DNA of 64,000 nt, taken from assembly GCF_002368335.1 (NCBI RefSeq), contig NZ_AP018288.1:5288454-5352453 (forward strand), read 5' to 3'. Made by a program: the position numbers and the translations under genes. Position 1 is the first letter of the stretch. Every line of letters starts with the position of its first letter. Positions 34,061 through 42,800 of this stretch are shown here, in pieces. This stretch comes from Nostoc sp. NIES-4103 (lineage in GTDB: Bacteria > Cyanobacteriota > Cyanobacteriia > Cyanobacteriales > Nostocaceae). A model generated the notes under the pieces. It was given only the letters and a program-made list of their open reading frames with translations, searched no databases and had not been told where the DNA came from.

Positions 34061-35465
34061 TCAAGACCGATGCAAATGCTGCGCCACCCAAAATGAGCGC
34101 CGCTAAGCGAAAAGTTCCTTGGAACCCAGCAACAATGGCCTCAGCAGGAGCCACAGCAACATCTTTGCCTGCTGCAACACTGGCAATTAATCCACCAAAT
34201 ACTGCCCCCATCAATGGCACTCCTACGGTAGAACCAGAGGTACGTGACAAAGACAATAACCCAGATGCAATTCCCAAACGTTCCCTTGGTGCAGCTCCCA
34301 TAACAGCGCTGTTGTTGGGTGCTTGGAATAAACCCAGTCCAATGCCGTAAATAAAATAGCGGGTTACATAGCCCAACTCAGTCAGTTGAGCATCAAAGGT
34401 GCTAATTGCTAAACAACCACCAATCATCAACCCCAACCCCGTTAAACTGATGCGTTGAGCGCCAAAGCGGTCTGAAAGTGTACCAGCCAAAGGAGCTATT
34501 AACCCACTCAGCACAGGTGATACTGCTAATAAAAGTCCTACTTTTGATGTGGGATATTGCTTGACTTGTTCTAGAAAGAAGGGAGTGACAAGCAGCGCCC
34601 CACTAATGACGATGAAAGTTAACCAACCACTGAGCAATCCCATACTCAATTGCAGATTGTGAAATAACTTTAGATCTAAAAGTGGAAAGTCCAGCCTTGC
34701 TTCTACTACTAGAAAAGTCAAAAAGCTGAGAGTGGCGATAGATAATAACACTAAGGCATTGATACTAATAAAACCCTGGCTTTGTCCTAAAGTCATACCT
34801 AAGCCAAAACTGCCAAGAGTGAGTGTAGCCAATATGGCTCCGAAGGGGTCAAATTTTTGTTTGCCGCTAGTGGGTGCAGAAGGCGGTACTACTTTAGCTA
34901 CGAGAAAACTAGCAATAATACCTATGGGTACATTAATTAAGAATATAGTGTGCCAGCCAAACCAAGCTAAGATTAATCCGCCAACGGAAGGGCCAAAAGC
35001 AACCCCTAATGACACTACACTACCGATGATGCCAACAGCCCGACCTCTTTGGGCGGTGGGAAAAACTTCTGTAACGATCGCCAGTCCTAACCCAGAGATG
35101 AAGACAGCACCTAATCCCTGAAGTGCCCGAAAGCCAATTAACCACTCAATACTGGGTGCTAAACCACACAATAAAGAACTGAAAGTAAACACAGCTACTC
35201 CCATCTGGAATAAGGGCTTTTTACCCCACATATCTCCCAAGCGAGTTGCTGCTAAAACTAGACCAGAACTGACTAACAGGTAACTCATTGCAGCCCACTG
35301 GGCTGTGGGAAAGCTGGTGTTAAAAGCTTTGACTAATGTAGGTAAAGCTACATTGATAATGCCTACATCCAGGGTAGACATGAATATCCCCAGTCCTACA
35401 CCGAGTAAAACCAACATTTTTTGGGAATCTGACAAAGGCAAAGGTGTAAAATGCGATCGCGCCAA
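34035..35465 (-). CDS. MFS multidrug exporter, DHA2 (14-helix) type
   Basis: 476 residues. The start is TTG at 35465, supported by a strong GAGGAG eight bases upstream. Membrane helices cover the chain; motif A (ATRLGDMWGKKPLFQMGV), motif C in helix 5 (SVVSLGVAFGPSVGGLI) and the opening VGLGIFMSTLDVGIINVALP are hallmarks of DHA2 proton-coupled drug exporters (EmrB/QacA group). Substrate unknown. No membrane-fusion partner is beside it. The final residues (RLGRRAGE) are derived from a spacer repeat. Confidence 0.85.
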   Translation of the reverse strand: MARSHFTPLPLSDSQKMLVLLGVGLGIFMSTLDVGIINVALPTLVKAFNTSFPTAQWAAMSYLLVSSGLVLAATRLGDMWGKKPLFQMGVAVFTFSSLLCGLAPSIEWLIGFRALQGLGAVFISGLGLAIVTEVFPTAQRGRAVGIIGSVVSLGVAFGPSVGGLILAWFGWHTIFLINVPIGIIASFLVAKVVPPSAPTSGKQKFDPFGAILATLTLGSFGLGMTLGQSQGFISINALVLLSIATLSFLTFLVVEARLDFPLLDLKLFHNLQLSMGLLSGWLTFIVISGALLVTPFFLEQVKQYPTSKVGLLLAVSPVLSGLIAPLAGTLSDRFGAQRISLTGLGLMIGGCLAISTFDAQLTELGYVTRYFIYGIGLGLFQAPNNSAVMGAAPRERLGIASGLLSLSRTSGSTVGVPLMGAVFGGLIASVAAGKDVAVAPAEAIVAGFQGTFRLAALILGGAAFASVLRLGRRAGE

Positions 35466-35866
35466 AGTTTAGTCTCCTCGTTGCCTAAAATAATGCTTAT
35501 AAATAGTTTGCATGGTTGATGAAAAAATTTTTACTTTGTCAGCCAAACTCAAAAAAGACATCTTAAAATAAAACTGGTTTTGGAGTAGCTTTGATTGCTG
35601 TAATAGTTGCACTTTGGGGGCGACTTTTTGAGCAAATAGCTTCATCGCTCGCCCCACGTGTTCATTACTGGTAAATCAAATACGTTAACTCTATAGACTT
35701 ACTGTATTTTAAATTTAGTTAGCAAGTTATCATAGATAATTCTAAGAAGCAAGCTCTACTAAGTAGCTATAAATAGCTTTTCTTATGGATATGAGCGCAA
35801 GTTAACCCGTTTTTGATCCTCAAAATACTTCTACTTTCTACTGAAACTTGGGATTTGGTATAGGTA
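35466..35866. other. Spacer, no convincing gene
   Basis: A 62-codon minus-strand frame (35469-35657) lies directly before the MFS gene, but its composition is not protein-like and it has no ribosome site. The AT-rich part from 35660 to 35860 should hold divergent promoters. Confidence 0.45.
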
Positions 35867-36316
35867 ATGACTCAAAAGGCTACTATATCTCGATTCACTC
35901 TGGCATTTGTTGCAGGCTTTATTTCCGTTTTGGTGTTTCATCAAGGTATGCTAGCACTGCTAAATGCAATTAGTTTTGTTCCCCGCGCTCCCTATTCAAC
36001 TGTACCGACACAGCCATTCGCAGTCCCTCAAATTTTGTCAAGCGCCTTCTGGGGAGGGATTTGGGGTTTGGTTTGGGCAACAATTGCACCCCGCTTTCGG
36101 CAAGATAAAAACTATTGGTTAGCAGCGTTATTATTTGGTGCTGTTGCTCCTACCTTAGTCGCTTGGTTTATTGTTGCACCACTCAAAGGTCAAGCGATCG
36201 CTCTTTGCTGGAAGCTTGTAGGAATCGTTACAGCTTTATTAGTTAACGGTGCTTGGGGTGTGGGAACCGCTGGTTTGATGAGATTTTTCTCTAGAAATCA
36301 GGTTTTCAGTAGATAA
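35867..36316 (+). CDS. Small integral membrane protein, unknown function
   Basis: 149 residues with four predicted membrane helices (about 10-33, 58-75, 83-103 and 113-140). The PYSTVPTQPFAVPQILSSAF loop and WGGIWGLVWA recall a conserved family of uncharacterised bacterial membrane proteins. No catalytic motif. It stands alone, with a repeat hairpin (about 36350-36413) downstream that could end transcription. Confidence 0.6.
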   Translation: MTQKATISRFTLAFVAGFISVLVFHQGMLALLNAISFVPRAPYSTVPTQPFAVPQILSSAFWGGIWGLVWATIAPRFRQDKNYWLAALLFGAVAPTLVAWFIVAPLKGQAIALCWKLVGIVTALLVNGAWGVGTAGLMRFFSRNQVFSR

Positions 36317-36443
36317 GTAAAAGGCAAGAGGTGAGTTTACTGATATAAATACTTTGTGTCTTAGTGTCTTAGTGGTAAAAATTCTTAAACCACAAAAGAC
36401 AAAAAGACACCAAGATAAAAAGGGTTTTCATCCGTTCTAATTT

Positions 36444-36535
36444 AGGACTTACGCAAAAAACCTCTCAAACTCTCATTCCTCCGTGTCCTCTGCGTCCTCT
36501 GTGGTTCGATATTCCGTGACTTGTGCGTAAGTCCT
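36444..36535. repeat. 92-bp inverted-repeat element (AGGACTTACGCA ends)
   Basis: Perfect 12-bp terminal inverted repeats AGGACTTACGCA (36444-36455) and TGCGTAAGTCCT (36524-36535). The interior CCTCTCAAACTCTCAT and CTCTGTG-type sequence resembles the interior of the family-1 elements at 16227 and 37002, which suggests relationship. Confidence 0.85.
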
Positions 36536-36605
36536 GTAATTTAAGTAGTTCATGATGCCGACTTAGATATTTAGGATATTTTTACATATAAAAGGAGCAA
36601 TATAG

Positions 36606-36914
36606 ATGAAAAAGTACGACCTACAAAACTTGCCAAACGGCATTACTGATAATTGGAGAATCTTTAATATTAGCCAAGTTAATGGTAATAATGTACGCTT
36701 AAGAGTTATGGAAAATATGACAGCATCTTGGCATTCACATGATAATAGTGATGAGCTTTTTTATGTGATTTCAGGTACTGTCTATATAGATACTGAAGAT
36801 GGTACACAAACTCTTAATCCTCATGAACTTTTTGTTGTACCTGCTAAAACAAAACATCGAGCCAGAGTTGAAGGAAGAGCTTCTTTGTTGGTGATAGACA
36901 AGATTGAAGGTTGA
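36606..36914 (+). CDS. Cupin domain protein
   Basis: 102 residues, a single small cupin barrel. Motif 1 is WHSHDNSDELFYVISG (His residues and Glu for metal binding) and motif 2 is HELFVVPAKTKHRARV. The metal set appears complete. Such single-domain cupins are often mannose-6-phosphate-isomerase-like or sensor/dioxygenase proteins; substrate unknown. AAGGAG lies nine bases before the ATG. Confidence 0.85.
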   Translation: MKKYDLQNLPNGITDNWRIFNISQVNGNNVRLRVMENMTASWHSHDNSDELFYVISGTVYIDTEDGTQTLNPHELFVVPAKTKHRARVEGRASLLVIDKIEG

Positions 36915-37001
36915 ATTTTTAAAGGATTATCCTGGGAAAGGATAGCAATAATATCGGCGAGTTAGCGATCGCAATTTCTTTGTTCTGGAGTTTCCTTACC
37001 T

Positions 37002-37351
37002 AACCTCAGTTCGGGTTAAAAAGATTTTATCGAACCGCCCTTCGGGTGACGCTCGCAAGCTCGCTAACGCTACGCTAACGCCAGTTCCCCATCTGGCAAC
37101 AAGCCCTTCGGGTTCGGCAGTCCCCCAGACGCTCGTTCGCCTTTGGCGTCTCCCCTTGGGAGAAGACTCGCGCTTCGCTGCGCTAACGCCGGGAACCGCT
37201 CCTGTCGGGGGCTGCCTCACCAAGACGGGGACTGGACTCACAGAGGCACAGAGATCACAGAGTTATGAGAGTTTGAGAGATATTTTGCGTAAATTTTAGG
37301 AGTTTCGACCAACGATAGAATCATGGTTTGGGCTTATCCCGAACTCAGGTT
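37002..37351. repeat. MITE-like element, family 1, copy B (350 bp)
   Basis: Ends AACCTCAGTTCGGG (37002-37015) and CCCGAACTCAGGTT (37338-37351), one mismatch in 14. It is the inverted counterpart of copy A at 16227-16430 but carries about 145 bp of extra GC-rich palindromic sequence (about 37047-37215; CGCTAACGC and GACGCTCG motifs). An 81-codon minus frame inside it is not a gene. Confidence 0.87.
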
Positions 37352-37367
37352 ACCTAAAAAAATATCC

Positions 37368-37396
37368 TTGACAAAACAGTAAATATATGATATTCA
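37368..37396 (+). promoter_or_regulatory. Possible sigma-70 promoter of the DUF2141 gene
   Basis: TTGACA (37368-37373), a 17-bp spacer, then TATTCA (37391-37396). It lies about 150 bp before the start codon and just outside the family-1 element. Confidence 0.35.
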
Positions 37397-37549
37397 GGCA
37401 AATGTGCGTTCTGTCATCGGACAACACAACCAGATATGCAACTGTGGTCTGGAACAGCTTAGCTTGAATCGCGTCACAATCAATTTGAAGCTGAGATTCA
37501 AGTAAAAATTGAATTTTGGCAAAATTTGTTTTGTAGAAGTGAAAATTTT

Positions 37550-37999
37550 ATGATCAAGGGATTGAGAGTTAGCCTGCTGCTTACAGTGATGGGGTTGGCA
37601 TGGCCATTCAGCGCTAAAGCAAGTTCAAATAGCAACCTGAGTGTAGAAATTGATGGTTTCAGAAATCAAAAAGGACAAGTTTGCATAAGTTTATTTGGTA
37701 GCAGTCAAGGATTTCCCAATAACCGCGATCGCGTTATTCAAAGACAGTGTACCAAGATTACTGAAAGTTCTGTGAAAGTTAGCTTTGGCAACTTGAAAGC
37801 AGGTAATTATGCCGTTGCCGTCATCCACGACCAAAATAATGACCAGAAGCTAAATCGCAATGATCTAGGTATGCCCACCGAAGGCTTTGGATTTTCCAGA
37901 AACCCAGAAGTAACCACTAGTGCCCCCAAGTTTAATGATGCAGCTTTTTTAATAGCTGGCCCCAACACCAATATTCAAATCCAGTTGAAATATTTCTAG
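37550..37999 (+). CDS. DUF2141 family exported protein
   Basis: 149 residues from ATG 37550; a TTG 24 bases upstream opens the frame but precedes the signal peptide. Signal peptide MIKGLRVSLLLTVMGLAWPF-SAKA. The mature domain has LSVEIDGFRNQKGQVCISLF, NLKAGNYAVAVIHDQNNDQK and GMPTEGFGFSRNP, all hallmarks of DUF2141. Two cysteines may form a disulphide. Periplasmic, function unknown. Confidence 0.85.
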   Translation: MIKGLRVSLLLTVMGLAWPFSAKASSNSNLSVEIDGFRNQKGQVCISLFGSSQGFPNNRDRVIQRQCTKITESSVKVSFGNLKAGNYAVAVIHDQNNDQKLNRNDLGMPTEGFGFSRNPEVTTSAPKFNDAAFLIAGPNTNIQIQLKYF

Positions 38000-38048
38000 T
38001 ACAAGAAGCTAGGAGGCAGAAATTGTTATTTTTGCCCCCGTCTCTCCA

Positions 38049-39212
38049 TTAATCTTGTGAATCTTTATGACTGTCTTCCGGTAATCTTTGTTGAGGTGGT
38101 AAGGCGCGCATTTTATTCATCTGAGTTAGAGCATACCTTGCTGTTGACTGCACTTGTGCATCCGAGTCTTCCAGGGCGTGGCTTAACATTTGGCTCATTT
38201 GATTCATCATGTCATAAACGCGAGTCAGGTCACGGATAGCATTTTGCCGCACCTGTGGACTTTCATCTTGCATTGAGATTGCTAAAGCACGATTCATAGG
38301 TTTAAGCGTGCGGGTACTAATTTCTGCCAAAGCTGCTAAAATTAAGCTGCGTTCTTGAGAATCTGCATCCATCATCAAATCTACTAGTGGCTGAATTGCC
38401 CGTGAATCCCCCTGTTGACCCAAATCCCAAATAGCCTTGCGCCGCTTTGTGGGATCATTACCACGTAAGTCCTTGATCAATTCGTCAATGACATTGACTT
38501 TTGGCAGACGAGAAGTTTTATCTGGTAGCAATACTGCCGTGGGGATTGATGCTTTTGCAGTTTGGGGAACAGTCTCAAAGACAGGGTTTTCCTGTTGGTT
38601 TAATGTATTGTCTGACTCTGGCAACGATGGCGTAGACACAGCTTTTTGAGGTGAACTCAAAGCTTTCAGTCCTGAGTTATTGGCTGGTTGCGTTTGTTTT
38701 GACTGACGAAACCATCTAATCAAAAAGAGAATTGCACCAATGCTTCCTAAAACTCCCAGCCCAAATAGTGACCACCAAATCAAACCTCTTTGGTTTTCCT
38801 TGGGTTTGGCAGTGGGTTCGGCAGTTGAAGTCAAAGAGGCAACGACAGGAGAGAGACTAAACTGAGTTTTTAGTGCTAAAGCTGTTTGCAAATGCGATTG
38901 AGTCGCCACATCTGCTACACCATCTACTCTTTTTAAACCTTTTGCTTTCTGAAATTTAGCTACAGCAATTTGCGTACTTCGGCTGTACTGTCCATTTGCC
39001 AAGCCGTTATAGTATCCTAACTCTTTCAAGTTGGTTTGCAACCGCTGCACATCCGGCCCTTGGCTAGCGGGTCTGAGAACAGCTTGTTTGGTCGGTACTG
39101 TAGAATTTGCTTGTGCAAGTTCTGTAAATGTGTTACTACTTGCAGGATTTGGGTAAAAACCCAGGCAAGTAAAACAGGTAAACATTAGGATTGAGGAATA
39201 ACATAGCCTCAT
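38049..39212 (-). CDS. Peptidoglycan-binding and HEAT-repeat membrane protein
   Basis: 387 residues. Signal peptide (about 1-26), then a PG_binding_1 domain (residues about 45-110; VQRLQTNLKELGYYNGLANG, TQIAVAKFQ), a linker, one membrane helix (about 144-166, LIWWSLFGLGVLGSIGAILF), and HEAT-like repeats at the C-terminus (about 240-375; DPTKRRKAIWDLGQQGDSRA and SPQVRQNAIRDL). The orientation of the two ends depends on whether the first hydrophobic stretch is cleaved. It may link the cell wall to a protein partner held by the HEAT repeats. I know of no named homologue. Confidence 0.75.
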   Translation of the reverse strand: MRLCYSSILMFTCFTCLGFYPNPASSNTFTELAQANSTVPTKQAVLRPASQGPDVQRLQTNLKELGYYNGLANGQYSRSTQIAVAKFQKAKGLKRVDGVADVATQSHLQTALALKTQFSLSPVVASLTSTAEPTAKPKENQRGLIWWSLFGLGVLGSIGAILFLIRWFRQSKQTQPANNSGLKALSSPQKAVSTPSLPESDNTLNQQENPVFETVPQTAKASIPTAVLLPDKTSRLPKVNVIDELIKDLRGNDPTKRRKAIWDLGQQGDSRAIQPLVDLMMDADSQERSLILAALAEISTRTLKPMNRALAISMQDESPQVRQNAIRDLTRVYDMMNQMSQMLSHALEDSDAQVQSTARYALTQMNKMRALPPQQRLPEDSHKDSQD

Positions 39213-39835
39213 ATTGGAAGTTGCAGCCTGAACGTGCTTTTGAAGTCATGGATACCACAATAACTTCAAGCTGTCTAAATGTTAAGTTTTAATGTGACAC
39301 AAAAACCATTAATACCACAATAATACTTACACAAAAGTACACGCTATGGAGGGCAATTGGATGAATTGCTGCTAAGTAAAAATAAGGCTTTCGTCTATTG
39401 TTAACGTCAGTCCTGTAGTGTTACTTTTAGCCGAAGTGCTGTTGGAGACAGCTTTTATAGTGATAAAACTGAGCAATTACCTAAAGGTCTAGGCTTGTTG
39501 AACAGAACCAGTATGTTGGAGAGATACTTTGCAGTTGCGCCTTTTTTGCGTGTGCTGTAAGTTTCCTCTGCTTTGTAACTGCTGTACAGCTTGCAGTTTT
39601 GGGAAAATGTATAACAAAGGCTTTGCTTACCGTGTGATATGTGCTATTGCTGTTATTTACGTGTATTGCCGGAGGCAGCTTTAGATTCTTTCTATGTAAT
39701 ACTTGGGAGAATGTTGCCTTTGAATCAAACGTAGTTGAAAATTTTTAACATATTTCAGTAAATAAGTTTTTATTTTTACCTCTGGTGCGGGAACTCTAAT
39801 AGGCAAAGGACGAATATGCAGTGCGAGGTCAAGTT
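39213..39835. other. Spacer between divergent genes, no gene seen
   Basis: About 620 bp with no good frame or inverted repeat. It should carry promoters for the minus-strand HEAT gene and the giant kinase; I could not pick out clear boxes. Confidence 0.5.
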
Positions 39836-42800
39836 ATGCTGTCCACTTTGAAGATACCTGGTTATGACATCAGCGAAGTCATTCATGAAGGGGTAAATAC
39901 CATTGTTTACCGGGGAGAATCACAACCCCAACAAGAAAAAGTTATCCTCAAAGTCCTCAAAGCAGAATACCCGACCTTAGAGCAAATTACTCGCCTCAAA
40001 CACGAGTATTCTATTACAGAAAATCTCCATTTGAATGGTGTTGTGAAAGTTTTACGGCAGGAAGTTCACCAAAACCGCCTAGTTTTAGTAGCCCAAGATA
40101 TTGGGGGTATTAGTCTCAAAGCAATGCTAGAAAAGCAAGACCATATATTGCCTTTGCAAACATTTTTGAATATTGCTATACAAATATCGCGATCGCTAAT
40201 ATCACTACATACTCACCACATCATCCATAAAGACATTAAACCCAGCAATATCATCATTAATCCCCAAACTTTTGAAGTCAAGTTAACCGATTTCAGTATT
40301 GCCTCGCGTCTGAGTAAAGAAACACCATTTTTGGCAAACCTCAATCAACTAGAAGGAACACTGGCGTATATGTCTCCCGAACAAACCGGGAGAATGAACC
40401 GAATAGTAGATTACCGTACTGATTTTTACTCGTTGGGTGTGACTTTCTACGAAATGTTAACACGTAGATTACCTTATGAAGGTAGTGAACCAATAGAATT
40501 AGTTCACTGCCATATTGCCAAAGAACCAACGTCAATTCAGAAATTAAACCCAGAAGTACCTGCACCAGTCGCTGCAATTGTCAGTAAATTAATGGCAAAA
40601 AATGCAGAGGAACGATACCAAAGCGCAGCCGGACTATTAGCCGATTTACAATTTTGTCTGACTCAATTAGAGAACACAGGGGAGATCATTCAATTTATCC
40701 CAGGACAAAAAGACCGCGTAGCTCAACTTCTAATTCCTCAAAAACTATACGGACGTGAACAAGAAGTGTCAAGCTTGTTGGCAGCATTTGATCGCATTAG
40801 TCACGGTGAGAATGAACTGATGTTGGTATCAGGTTACTCTGGTATCGGAAAATCTTCTTTAGTCAACGAGGTACATAAACCTGTTGTTCGCCAGCGAGGT
40901 TACTTCATTAGCGGCAAATTTGACCAAATGGGGCGTAGTGTACCTTATGCTTCGATTATACAAGCTTTTCAGTTCCTCATGCGGCAATTACTTTCGGAGA
41001 ATGCTCAACAACTGCAAAGATGGAAACAGAAGCTACAAGCGGCCTTAGGTGCTAATGGACAAGTTGTTATTGATGTCATTCCAGAAGTGGAACTGATAAT
41101 TGGCAAACAGCCAGAAGTGCCACAATTAGGTGCAACAGAAGCCCAAAACCGTTTTAATCGAGTCTTCCAAAAATTTATTCAAGTCTTCTGCCAAAAAGAA
41201 CACCCCTTGGTATTATTTTTGGATGACTTGCAGTGGGCAGACTCTGCATCATTAAATTTACTGCAAGTATTGATGACAAATTTAGAAAGTAAATACCTGC
41301 TGCTAATTGGAGCATATCGAGATAATGAGGTTAGTGCAGGACATCCATTAATTCAAACTTTAGATGATATCAAAAAAACAGGAACAAAAATTAATAATAT
41401 TTTACTGCGCCCGCTAAATATAATCCATGTACAACAGATACTTTTAGATACTTTTGTAGAAACAGACAATTTGGAGGCACTAGAGGAATTAGCAAATTTA
41501 TTTTTTCATAAAACTCAAGGAAATCCATTTTTCTTAACTCAACTCTTAAAAACACTACATCAGGAAAATCTCCTGGTATTTGATTTTATTAATGGGCAAT
41601 GGCAGTGGAATATTCAAGACATTCAAGCTACTGCAACTTTGGATAAAAGTGTAGTTGAGTTGATAGCAGAAAATATCCAAAAACTGCCAGAAACAACACA
41701 GAAATTATTAATTCTGGCAGCTTGTGTTGGTGCGCGTTTTAGCTTAGATGTATTGGCAATAGTCAGCGAACAAAGCTTACTAATGGCTGCTGAAGCTTTA
41801 CAAACTGCTTTACAACATGGATTAATATTACCACTCAACAATAATTATAAAGTGCCGCTACTGTTTGCCGATCAAGAATTAAAAGCTTTGGGGTTTGATG
41901 ATTCTAAAGTAATGTACCGATTCTTACATGACCGAGTACAGCAGGCATGTTACTCATTAATTGCAGATCAAGACAAGAAAAAAACTCATCTCAAAATTGG
42001 ACAATTGTTGCTCAGAAATACACCTACAGCAGAAATAGAGTCTCATATTTTTGATATTGTTAATCAATTAAATATGGGAATTGATACGTTCATCGAGCAA
42101 CGAGACAAGGATGAATTAGCCAGACTCAATTTAAGAGCAGGACGTAAAGCCAAAGCAGCAGCAGCTTACGAAGGGGCATTCAAATATTTGAAGATTGGGT
42201 TAGAGCTTTTATCCTCCCAAAGTTGGCAAACTCAGTATGATTTGACTCTTGCACTTTATGAGTCAGCAACAGAAGCTGCCTATCTAACTACTAACTTTGA
42301 GGTGATGGAACAATGGACAGATATTGTTCTGCAACAGGCAAAAACAATTGTGGACAAAGTGAAAGTCTATGAAGTCAAAATCCAAACCCAAATAGCGCAA
42401 GGTAAATTAATAGAAGCCATCAACGTGGGACTGAAAGTATTGGAATTATTAGATATTAAACTATCAGAAACAGCCACTTTTGAAGATGTTCCGCAAGCTT
42501 TACAGGAAACCGCTACCTATCTACATGGCAAGAATATATCAGATTTCATCAAACTACCTATAATGACTGATGTCAGCAAACTGGCTGCCATGCGGATATT
42601 ATCTTGTATAACTGCTCCTACTTTTCTCGCTGCACCTCCACTTTTTTCATTGACAATTTTCGCCCAAGTCAAACTATCGATTCAATATGGAAATTCGCCA
42701 TTCTCACCGTTTGCCTATGCGAGTTACGGACTGATTTTGCACGCAATTGTTGGAGATATTGAAGCTGGTTATGAATTTGGTAAATTAGCTTTAAGCCTTG

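Noticed and set aside
35469..35657. 62-codon frame directly before the MFS gene
   Set aside because: No ribosome site and non-protein-like content; its end only happens to meet the MFS start region.
36996..37241. 81-codon minus-strand frame rich in Arg, Gly, Pro and Ser
   Set aside because: It is entirely inside the family-1 repeat element, from its GC-rich palindromes.
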